5,020 bases of DNA from the NCBI GenBank assembly GCA_002307245.1, contig DBTW01000206.1, positions 1 to 5,020 of the forward strand. Reading direction: 5' to 3'. The notes beneath the pieces were generated by a model. That model saw only the letters and a program-made list of their open reading frames with translations. It was not told where the DNA came from and made no database searches. Shown one piece after another: positions 1 to 5,020 of the stretch. Made by a program: the position numbers and the translations under genes. Every line of letters starts with the position of its first letter. Positions within the stretch are counted from its first letter, which is position 1. Origin of the DNA: Spirochaetaceae bacterium UBA1306 (lineage in GTDB: Bacteria; Spirochaetota; Spirochaetia; Treponematales; Rectinemataceae).

Positions 1-51
1 GCACGCGAAAACGTCGGGAATTCCATAGGCGCCTATCGCAAAAGTCCGTAG
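1..51 (+). CDS. Possible C-terminal tail of an upstream gene (partial)
   Basis: Frame 1 is open from the window edge and ends in TAG at 49-51, giving a 16-residue tail that finishes ...GAYRKSP. The stretch is too short to identify a family. The only support for a + strand gene ending here is the terminator-like hairpin with a T tract just downstream (28-78), whose left arm would lie inside the last codons. The other + strand frames and the minus strand are also partly open. A divergent minus-strand gene starting at the ATG read at 26-24 (MEFPTFSR...) cannot be excluded. Treat this as a placeholder for whatever lies to the left. Confidence 0.25.
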   Translation, partial: ARENVGNSIGAYRKSP

Positions 52-78
52 GACTATGTTTAGGCGCCGCGCTTTTTT
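28..78 (+). terminator. Probable Rho-independent terminator of the upstream gene
   Basis: GGCGCCTA (28-35) is exactly complementary to TAGGCGCC (61-68). Inside the loop a second small hairpin, AGTCC-GTA-GGACT (43-55), can form. GCGC (69-72) and six T residues (73-78) follow on the + strand. A GC-rich stem followed by a T run is the standard intrinsic terminator layout. The four bases between stem and T tract and the long loop make it less than ideal. ATAGGCGCCTAT (25-36) is also a perfect palindrome by itself, so the left arm could fold alone. Confidence 0.45.
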
Positions 79-79
79 G

Positions 80-292
80 AGTCTGATCAAGCTCGACTCG
101 ATGGAGAATAAGTTGTGGAAGAAGGAGGTCCCGACGCCGGGGACGGAGGAAGTAGCTTATCTACCAGCATTTGCTATTGGCTAAATGTTTTATACAATTA
201 TTATCGCTAATGTTTGTAACACTAATAGTTTTTGCGCCCGATGTTGCATGACGCATCCTGGTGAATACCTCGCAAATGGTGTCCTTTTTCGC
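80..292. other. AT-rich intergenic leader with no convincing gene
   Basis: This stretch is clearly richer in A and T than the genes downstream and contains no ORF with coding character. It holds a small hairpin (GTCCC 128-132 with GGGAC 140-144). It also holds a near direct repeat, GCTAAATGTTT (180-190) and GCTAATGTTT (206-215), 26 bases apart. ACTAATAGT (221-229) is a small inverted repeat resembling the motifs closer to the regulator gene. A weak second promoter candidate is TTGCTA (171-176) with TACAAT (193-198), spaced 16 bases. It would give a leader of almost 200 bases. Confidence 0.5.
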
Positions 293-321
293 TTGACCTC
301 TTTTCCTTGTTTCATTAAAGT
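293..321 (+). promoter_or_regulatory. Sigma70-type promoter for the MarR gene and perhaps the operon
   Basis: TTGACC (293-298) matches the -35 consensus at five of six positions. TAAAGT (316-321) lies exactly 17 bases downstream and matches the -10 consensus at four of six, including the first two bases and the last. Transcription would start near 328, about 70 bases before the ATG at 400. The more AT-rich TATAAA at 321 is a better hexamer but would be 22 bases from this -35, which is too far. The small inverted repeats at 318-341 overlap the end of the -10 and the start point, as expected for a repressed promoter. Confidence 0.5.
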
Positions 322-341
322 ATAAAATACTTAGTGACTAA
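318..341. promoter_or_regulatory. Candidate MarR-type operator: two abutting inverted repeats
   Basis: AAGTAT-AAA-ATACTT (318-332) is a perfect 6-3-6 inverted repeat. It shares two bases with TTAGT-G-ACTAA (331-341), a perfect 5-1-5 inverted repeat. MarR-family dimers bind short AT-rich palindromes close to their own promoters. These sit over the -10 end and the predicted start point, where binding would block RNA polymerase. Protein binding is inferred from position and symmetry only. Confidence 0.4.
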
Positions 342-356
342 AATAATTAATATCTA

Positions 357-374
357 AACTAATTGTTTTTAGTT
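357..374. promoter_or_regulatory. Second candidate operator, AACTAA-N6-TTAGTT
   Basis: AACTAA (357-362) and TTAGTT (369-374) form a perfect 6-6-6 inverted repeat, 18 bp in all, a usual size for a MarR-family site. Its half-site shares the ACTAA core of the repeat at 331-341, 26 bases upstream. It covers the TTG at 373, which argues that this TTG is not the translation start and that the stretch is 5' leader. Regulator binding here is inferred. Confidence 0.4.
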
Positions 375-399
375 GAAGAGTTGGCTTCGGAGGGTGGCT

Positions 400-873
400 A
401 TGGATGATTCGAATAAAAGCGACGTTCGAGCGCTAATAGAGAAACTAAAGAGCGTCGACTTCATCATGCACCGCAGGCTCCTTCGCGAGATCAATGTTGG
501 GGAAAAACCTCCTCATGTCTTCCTGATGACCAAGCTTCGCCAGGCCTCCCAATCCAGCCCCGAGGGCCTGCGCATTTCCGACCTCGCCTCCTCCTTCGAG
601 ATCACTGCCTCGAGCATCACGCAGATGGTGACGACGCTCGAGGAGAAGGGTTATGTCCGCCGCAGCATGGACAGCGAGGACCGCAGGGCGGTTCGAGTCG
701 TCCTGACCGAAGAGGGCGAGCGTTTGGCCGAAACAATTTCAGTCTCGGTCGACCGCGTATTCGCGGGCCTCGTCGACTATCTCGGGAAGGACAAGAGCGC
801 CGAGCTCATCTCGCTCCTCTCCGAGTTGACCGACTACTTCGACGAACGGAAGAGACGCCATGAATCGAGCTAG
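400..873 (+). CDS. MarR-family transcriptional regulator
   Basis: A 157-residue winged-helix regulator of normal MarR length, probably a dimer that represses the efflux genes downstream until a ligand binds. Residues 1-40 are helical (dimerisation). The helix-turn-helix lies at about 58-86, with recognition helix TASSITQMVTTLEEKGYV (69-86). The wing (87-106) carries the family's D-x-x-D-R-R signature, DSEDRRAVRVVLTEEG, at 91-106. A C-terminal helix (about 108-150) would complete the dimer interface. The ATG at 400 is chosen because GGAGGG (389-394) sits five bases upstream. The in-frame TTG at 373 would add nine residues, has no comparable ribosome binding site and falls inside an inverted repeat. 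The gene is less GC-rich at its 5' end than its neighbours. Its TAG stop lies on the border of a MITE-like element. The ligand is unknown. Confidence 0.9.
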   Translation: MDDSNKSDVRALIEKLKSVDFIMHRRLLREINVGEKPPHVFLMTKLRQASQSSPEGLRISDLASSFEITASSITQMVTTLEEKGYVRRSMDSEDRRAVRVVLTEEGERLAETISVSVDRVFAGLVDYLGKDKSAELISLLSELTDYFDERKRRHESS

Positions 874-978
874 TGTCCTGAATTATTCATAAGGCCTAAT
901 GCCCGAGCTGCCACCCGCCATGTGGTCGGGCATTTGCATAATTTTGCGTTGAGCGAAGCGAATAAAGCGGGACACTAG
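870..978. mobile_element. MITE-like non-coding mini-element between marR and the TolC gene
   Basis: CTAGTGTCC (870-878) and GGACACTAG (970-978) are perfect inverted repeats. The match resumes with TTATTC (883-888) against GAATAA (960-965), so 13 of the first 16 bases inside the terminal TA agree. CTAG stands at both borders. This fits either duplication of the TA inside CTAG (element 873-975, 103 bp, the target preference described for IS630-type transposases) or a 4-bp CTAG duplication. There is no ORF inside, so it would be moved by a transposase encoded elsewhere. Removing it and one target copy leaves the regulator's TAG stop intact and places the next gene's ATG 16 bases later, a normal operon junction. 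That clean reconstruction is the best evidence for insertion. The parent transposon was not identified. Confidence 0.6.
898..934. repeat. Internal hairpin of the mini-element
   Basis: AATGCCCGA (898-906) is exactly complementary to TCGGGCATT (926-934). The stem can continue with CCAC (911-914) against GTGG (922-925) across a four-base bulge. The sequence after it is T-containing (TGCATAATTTT, 935-945) but not an uninterrupted T tract. It could therefore act as a weak terminator or RNA stabiliser between the regulator and the efflux genes, or be only part of the element's fold. CATAAT (937-942) resembles a -10 box but has no good -35 partner. Confidence 0.55.
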
Positions 979-994
979 ATATGGAGCGATACGC

Positions 995-2335
995 ATGAAT
1001 AAGGTAAGTTTGCTGGTATTCCTGGCCGCTTTGGCTTTCGTTCCGGCCTTGGGGGCCGAGTCCGCCGCGGCCAAGTCTCTCTCTCCCGAGGACGCGGTAA
1101 AGGCAGCCCTTTCAGGCGACGCCAGGGTCGAGGGAGCCGCTTGGGATCTCCTGGCCGCGCAGGCCAAGGCCAAGGAGGCCGAGCTGCGGAGGCTGCCCGC
1201 CCTCTCCCTGGCGACGAGCTATACGCGGCTCAGCGATCTCCAGTCCTCGATTGACTTCGGCGGGAGAATAATAAGCCTATCCTCCCTGGACAACAACTTT
1301 TCGCTGAATGCGAATCTGCAGTATCCCGTGTTCACCGGCTTCCGCCTCGAGGAGTCGGCCAAGCTCGCGGCCGTCCAAGCCCAGGGCAAGGCCATCACGG
1401 CAGAGATGATCAAGCGTAGTTTGGTTTTCGAGGTCCTGCGCTCCTACTGGGAAGCCCTGCGGGCGAGCAACAACGTCGGCATGCTAAAGGAAAGTCGGGA
1501 CCTCGCCGTCCATAGCCTCGAGGTCGTGAAGCCGCAGCTGGCCCAAGGCACTGCGCTGAGGGCCGACCTCCTCAACGCCGAGATGCGCCTGAACCAAGCC
1601 GAGATGGACCTGGGCGCCGCGACGAACGCCCAGCGAAAGGCCCTGCTCAGCCTCGCCGTCCTCGTCGGCGCCGGGAGCGGCGCGTCCCTCGACCTGAACG
1701 GCAAGCCCGAGCCCGTCCCCGACAGCCGCTTCCCCAGCCTGGACGCGCCTGAGTTGATACGCAGGGCCTTGGAGAATCGCCCTGAGACTCGGGCCTCGAG
1801 CCTCTCGGCCGTCTCGGCCGAGCTCGGCTATAAACTCGCGACCGCGCCCCTCTATCCTACCGTCAACCTCACGGGCAGCTACGCCTTTGCCGACCCCAAT
1901 CCCCGGGTTTACTTCCAGAGCGATCCCTGGAAATTCACGGGGACCTGGAGCCTCGGCCTGTCGGTGAGCTACGACCTCGGAGGGCTGCCCGCCAACCTCT
2001 CGGCGCGGGAAGCCCAGGCGGACTCGCTCGCGAAGAGCCGCTCCGACGACAGGCGCCAGCGCGAGACGGTGGAGCTCGACGTCCGGAGCTGCCTGCTCTC
2101 TTTCGAGCAGGCCAGGACGGACTACGGCATCGTATCGAGCATGATCGACCAGGCCCTCGAGAACGAGCGCGTGACCGAGCGCAGGGTCGCCGCCGGCACG
2201 GCCTCGGACCTCGACCTGGAGTCGGCGAAGATGTCCAGGCTCAAGGTGGAGTTCTCGATCGCGAACAAGCTGATCGACGAGCAGATCGCCGCGGCCGACC
2301 TCGAGCGGGCCGCGGCCCTGGCCTCGGTAGAGTAA
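995..2335 (+). CDS. TolC-family outer-membrane efflux protein
   Basis: A 446-residue member of the outer-membrane efflux protein family, whose trimers form a barrel-and-tunnel duct across the outer membrane and periplasm. An N-terminal signal peptide is clear: Lys at 3, a hydrophobic core at 5-19, and likely cleavage after G20 or A26. There is no lipobox Cys, so it is not an OprM-type lipoprotein. The two family repeats are visible: residues 29-225 with the strand motif NLQYPVFTGF (107-116), and 250-440 with the equivalent SVSYDLGG (323-330). Each is flanked by long Ala-, Glu- and Arg-rich helices, such as 118-215 and 334-440. Length is typical. Start ATG is preceded by GGAG (983-986), just outside the mini-element. 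The next ABC gene begins 13 bases after the stop, which ties the duct to that exporter. Substrate unknown. Confidence 0.93.
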   Translation: MNKVSLLVFLAALAFVPALGAESAAAKSLSPEDAVKAALSGDARVEGAAWDLLAAQAKAKEAELRRLPALSLATSYTRLSDLQSSIDFGGRIISLSSLDNNFSLNANLQYPVFTGFRLEESAKLAAVQAQGKAITAEMIKRSLVFEVLRSYWEALRASNNVGMLKESRDLAVHSLEVVKPQLAQGTALRADLLNAEMRLNQAEMDLGAATNAQRKALLSLAVLVGAGSGASLDLNGKPEPVPDSRFPSLDAPELIRRALENRPETRASSLSAVSAELGYKLATAPLYPTVNLTGSYAFADPNPRVYFQSDPWKFTGTWSLGLSVSYDLGGLPANLSAREAQADSLAKSRSDDRRQRETVELDVRSCLLSFEQARTDYGIVSSMIDQALENERVTERRVAAGTASDLDLESAKMSRLKVEFSIANKLIDEQIAAADLERAAALASVE

Positions 2336-2348
2336 GGCGGCCCCTGCC

Positions 2349-4079
2349 ATGCTCAAGCTCCTGAAGTACCTGCGGCCCTATTCGATCCCTATCGCGGCCG
2401 TCATCACCGTCGTCTTCTTCCAGTGCATGGGCGACCTTTACCTGCCCACCCTGATGTCGGACGTGGTCAACAAGGGCATCACCAACGGCGACGTCGACTA
2501 CATCCTGCGCACGGGCCTCCTCATGCTCATCGTGGCCCTGGGCGGATCGCTCTGCGCCGTGCTCGCGAGCTACCTGTCCTCGCACATCTCGATGGGCTTG
2601 GGCGAGATCCTGCGGAGCCGCATCTTCCGCAAGGTCTCGAGCTTTTCCCTGCACGAGTACGACCGGATCGGCACTCCCTCCCTCATCACCCGCAGCACCA
2701 ACGACGTGTCCCAGATCCAGAACGTCGTGATGATGTCCTTCCGCATGATGATCGGCGCCCCGATCACGGCCGTGGGCGGCATCATCCTCGCCCTGCAGAA
2801 GGACCGGGGCCTGGCCTGGATCATCGCCATCGCCATCCCGCTCCTGGCCTCCCTCATCGTCTTCGTGGCGGTCAAGGGCTTCCCCCTTTTCAAGGCGATC
2901 CAGAAGAAGGTCGACCGCATCAACCTCGTGCTCCGCGAGAACCTCTCCGGCATACGCGTGATCCGGGCCTTCGATCGGGGGGATGCCGAGAAGGCCCGCT
3001 TCGACGAGGCCAACCGCGACCTGACCGAGACCTCGATCAAGGTCAACCGGATGTTCGCGGCCCTCATGCCCGCGATGATGCTCATCATGAACTACACCAC
3101 GATCGCCATCCTCTGGTTCGGCACGAGGCGAGTCAACGTCGGCTCCTCCAACGTCGGCGACATGATGGCCTTCCTCCAGTACGCCATGCAGATCCTCTTC
3201 TCCTTCCTCATGGCCTCGATCATGTTCATCATGGTTCCCCGGGCCCAGGCCTCGGCCGACCGCATCAACGAAGTCCTCGAGATGGACATCGGCATATCCG
3301 ACCCGGCCTCGCCGAGCGTGCCTCGGAGCGAGAGCCGCGGCTTCGTCGAGTTCCGGGACGTGAGCTTCACATACCACGGGGCCGAGGAGCCTGCCGTCCG
3401 AGGCATTACCTTCACCGCGAGGCCGGGCGAGACGACGGCCATCATCGGCAGCACTGGCTCGGGCAAGTCGACCCTCCTCTCCCTCATCCCCCGCTTCTAC
3501 GACGCGAGCTCGGGCTCGGTGCTCGTGGACGGCATGGACGTCCGCGAGATGAGCCAGGCCGAGCTTCGCTCGCGCATCGGCTTCGTGCCGCAGAAGGCCG
3601 TGCTCTTCACGGGCAGTGTCGCGGAGAACATCCGCTACGGCAAGGAAGACGCGAGCGACGAGGAAGTCCGCCGCGCCGCCGAGACGGCCCAAGCGCTCGA
3701 GTTCGTCGAGGGCATGGCCCAGGGCTTCGGCTCGCCGATCTCCCAGGGCGGCTCCAACGTCTCCGGGGGCCAGAAGCAGCGGCTCTCGATAGCCCGCGCC
3801 CTCGTGAAAAGGCCCGACATCTACCTCTTCGACGACAGCTTCTCGGCCCTGGACTTCAAGACCGACGCCCGGCTCCGGTCGGCCCTCCGCAAGGAGACGG
3901 CCGACTCGACGGTCATCATCGTGGGCCAGCGCGTGGCCACCATCATGGACGCGGATCGGATCATCGTGCTGGACGAGGGGCGCATAGTCGGCATGGGCAC
4001 CCATGCCGAGCTCTACGCGGGTTGCGCGGTGTATCGGGAGATCGTGGCCTCCCAGCTTTCCGAGGAAGAGATAGCATGA
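2349..4079 (+). CDS. ABC exporter half-transporter, TM287-like subunit with degenerate ATPase site
   Basis: A complete 576-residue half-transporter: six-helix membrane domain (about 1-310) followed by an ATPase domain (331-576). It resembles Thermotoga TM287 along its length, for example LKTGILMLIVAL-like and SLITRSTNDVSQIQN-like stretches at 53-64 and 111-125. ATPase motifs: A-loop Tyr342, Walker A GSTGSGKS (367-374), Q-loop Gln415, signature VSGGQ (471-475), Walker B IYLFDD (491-496), D-loop SALD (499-502). The catalytic Glu is Asp496 and the switch His is Gln527 (GQR). Both replacements mark the non-hydrolysing site of heterodimeric exporters, whereas the signature is intact and should complete the partner's active site. 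The ribosome binding site is weak (AAGG, 2334-2337), so translation may be coupled to the preceding gene. The stop overlaps the next start by four bases. Probable function is drug or lipid-like substrate export. Substrate unknown. Confidence 0.94.
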   Translation: MLKLLKYLRPYSIPIAAVITVVFFQCMGDLYLPTLMSDVVNKGITNGDVDYILRTGLLMLIVALGGSLCAVLASYLSSHISMGLGEILRSRIFRKVSSFSLHEYDRIGTPSLITRSTNDVSQIQNVVMMSFRMMIGAPITAVGGIILALQKDRGLAWIIAIAIPLLASLIVFVAVKGFPLFKAIQKKVDRINLVLRENLSGIRVIRAFDRGDAEKARFDEANRDLTETSIKVNRMFAALMPAMMLIMNYTTIAILWFGTRRVNVGSSNVGDMMAFLQYAMQILFSFLMASIMFIMVPRAQASADRINEVLEMDIGISDPASPSVPRSESRGFVEFRDVSFTYHGAEEPAVRGITFTARPGETTAIIGSTGSGKSTLLSLIPRFYDASSGSVLVDGMDVREMSQAELRSRIGFVPQKAVLFTGSVAENIRYGKEDASDEEVRRAAETAQALEFVEGMAQGFGSPISQGGSNVSGGQKQRLSIARALVKRPDIYLFDDSFSALDFKTDARLRSALRKETADSTVIIVGQRVATIMDADRIIVLDEGRIVGMGTHAELYAGCAVYREIVASQLSEEEIA

Positions 4080-5020
4080 GCGACACCAGGAACGCTGGAG
4101 CGCCGCCCCCCGGCGGCATGGGGAGGCCGGGCGGCATGGGAAGGCCGGGCGGGATGGGCCCCGGGGGGATGGGACCCGGCGGCAAGCCCAAGGACATGAA
4201 ACGGACCTTCGCCAGGCTCGTATCCTATTTCGGGCCGCGAAAGAGGAAGATCGGCGTCGTCCTCATCCTCGCCGCCCTCAGCACGGTCTTCAGCATCGTG
4301 GGCCCGAAGCTCATGGGCAAGGTCACGACCAAGCTCTTCGAGGGCCTGATGGGCAAGTACACGGCGGCCATGCTCCATCAGCCTTTGCCCGCCATCGACT
4401 TCGGCTACATCGGCCGCATGATCGGCGTCCTCGTGGCCTTCTACCTGCTCAGCGCCCTCCTGAGCTACGTGCAGCAGTACCTGATGTCGGACGTCGCGCA
4501 GAACATCGTCTACGACATGAGGCGCGACGCCAACGACAAGCTCCAGCGCCTGCCTCTCAAGTACTTCGACTCGCGCAGCCACGGCGAGGTGATGAGCCGG
4601 GTCACGAACGACATCGACAACATCGGCACGACCCTTCAGCAGAGCCTCACGCAGCTCATCACCTCGGTCTGCACCATCGTGGGCGTCCTCGTCATGATGT
4701 TGACGATCAGTCCGCTCTTGACCCTGATCAGCCTCCTCACCCTGCCCGCGGCCTTCCTCGCCACGACGCGGATCACGAAGAAGTCTCAAGGCAACTTCGC
4801 CGCCCAGCAGAAGAGCCTAGGCGAGCTCAACGGGCACGTCGAGGAGATGTACTCGGGCTTCAAGGTCGTGAAGGCCTTCGGCCGCGAGGAGGCCTCGATC
4901 CGGCGCTTCGACGAGATCAACACCGAGCTGACCGAGGCTGCCTGGAAGGCCCAGTTCGTGTCGGGCGTCGTGATGCCCATCATGAACTTCATCAACAACA
5001 TGGGCTACGTCCTCATCTGC
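4076..5020 (+). CDS. ABC exporter half-transporter, TM288-like partner (5' part, truncated by window edge)
   Basis: The frame is open from the ATG at 4076 to the window end, 315 codons with no stop, so only the N-terminus and most of the membrane domain are present. The start overlaps the previous stop as ATGA, with GAGGAAGAG (4062-4070) as ribosome binding site. Residues 13-36 are a Gly/Met/Pro-rich repeat. The membrane domain follows, with helices near 59-78, 113-135, 193-212, 213-231 and 293-315. The coupling region YFDSRSHGEVMSRVTNDIDN (163-182) and LGELNGHVEEMYSGFKVVKA (248-267) match TM288-type subunits. It should pair with the preceding protein. The family predicts a normal Walker B Glu, a switch His and an altered signature motif in the ATPase domain, which lies outside the window. 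Confidence 0.93.
   Translation, partial: MSDTRNAGAPPPGGMGRPGGMGRPGGMGPGGMGPGGKPKDMKRTFARLVSYFGPRKRKIGVVLILAALSTVFSIVGPKLMGKVTTKLFEGLMGKYTAAMLHQPLPAIDFGYIGRMIGVLVAFYLLSALLSYVQQYLMSDVAQNIVYDMRRDANDKLQRLPLKYFDSRSHGEVMSRVTNDIDNIGTTLQQSLTQLITSVCTIVGVLVMMLTISPLLTLISLLTLPAAFLATTRITKKSQGNFAAQQKSLGELNGHVEEMYSGFKVVKAFGREEASIRRFDEINTELTEAAWKAQFVSGVVMPIMNFINNMGYVLIC
4112..4183 (+). repeat. In-frame GGMGRP/GGMGP tandem repeat
   Basis: Two 18-bp units (4112-4129 and 4130-4147) differ at a single base and encode GGMGRP. Two 15-bp units (4148-4162 and 4163-4177) encode GGMGP, and a final GGC GGC closes the run. All units are multiples of three, so gain or loss of a copy would change protein length without shifting the frame. 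The encoded tail lies before the first membrane helix, on the cytoplasmic side. Gly- and Pro-rich N-terminal tails also occur in related half-transporters; their role is unknown to me. Confidence 0.85.

Noticed and set aside
56..184. A 42-codon ORF (or 27 codons from the ATG at 101) in the leader
   Set aside because: There is no convincing ribosome binding site or recognisable protein, and it overlaps the terminator-like hairpin. It is mentioned only as a low-interest observation.
180..215. Near direct repeat GCTAAATGTTT / GCTAATGTTT
   Set aside because: There are only two short AT-rich copies, of unequal length. They are not enough for an iteron, CRISPR or operator claim.
373..399. TTG start for the MarR protein, nine residues upstream
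   Set aside because: It lacks a good ribosome binding site and lies in an inverted repeat. The ATG at 400 has GGAGGG at ideal spacing.
981..998. Five-codon ORF MERYA whose stop overlaps the TolC start as ATGA
   Set aside because: Its ATG overlaps the Shine-Dalgarno of the TolC gene and it has no ribosome binding site of its own. It is probably chance.
883..1173. A 96-codon minus-strand frame crossing the mini-element
   Set aside because: It spans the element border and the antisense of the TolC signal peptide region, and its composition is not protein-like. It is not a transposase fragment.
1484..2356. A 290-codon minus-strand frame opposite the TolC-family gene
   Set aside because: It is an antisense shadow of high-GC codon use, with no recognisable domain. 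The sense frame has a signal peptide and both family repeats.
2241..4004. A 587-codon open frame on the minus strand opposite the first ABC gene
   Set aside because: Its His-, Asp-, Glu- and Arg-rich composition with no domain is typical of a frame opposite a GC-rich gene. The + strand carries every ABC motif.
4013..4789. A 258-codon minus-strand frame opposite the second ABC gene
   Set aside because: It is another composition-driven shadow. The + strand frame is a clear ABC membrane domain that runs off the window without a stop.

Overview
The window reads as part of the genome of a diderm (Gram-negative-type) bacterium with GC-rich coding sequence. It carries one efflux cluster on the + strand: a MarR-family regulator, a TolC-family outer-membrane factor, and two ABC exporter half-transporters, the second cut by the window edge. 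The outer-membrane gene implies an outer membrane. The two half-transporters resemble the TM287/TM288-type heterodimeric exporters found in Thermotogota, Firmicutes and spirochaetes. A high-GC spirochaete-like diderm would fit both facts, but that is a tentative inference from family distribution, not a marker.

Layout. Positions 1-80 hold a possible tail of an upstream gene and a terminator-like hairpin. Positions 80-399 are an AT-rich leader with no convincing gene. It contains a good sigma70-type promoter (293-321) and a cluster of small AT-rich inverted repeats built on ACTAA/TTAGT, which suit a MarR-type operator. The regulator runs 400-873 and is best started at an ATG behind a strong Shine-Dalgarno, not at the upstream TTG. 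Next is the most unusual item, a 103-109 bp MITE-like element (870-978) with imperfect terminal inverted repeats, an internal hairpin and CTAG at both borders. It sits exactly between the regulator's stop codon and the ribosome binding site of the next gene. The TolC-family gene (995-2335), the first ABC half-transporter (2349-4079) and the second (4076 to the window end) follow with gaps of 13 bp and -4 bp, so they are almost certainly one transcript.

How the genes work together. The regulator probably represses its own promoter, and perhaps the whole operon, until a ligand releases it. The two ABC proteins should form one heterodimeric inner-membrane exporter. The first carries a degenerate ATPase site (Asp in place of the catalytic Glu, Gln in place of the switch His), the hallmark of the TM287-like partner. 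The outer-membrane factor would provide the exit duct. No periplasmic adaptor (HlyD/MFP type) is encoded in the window, which leaves open how pump and duct connect. The substrate cannot be read from the sequence.
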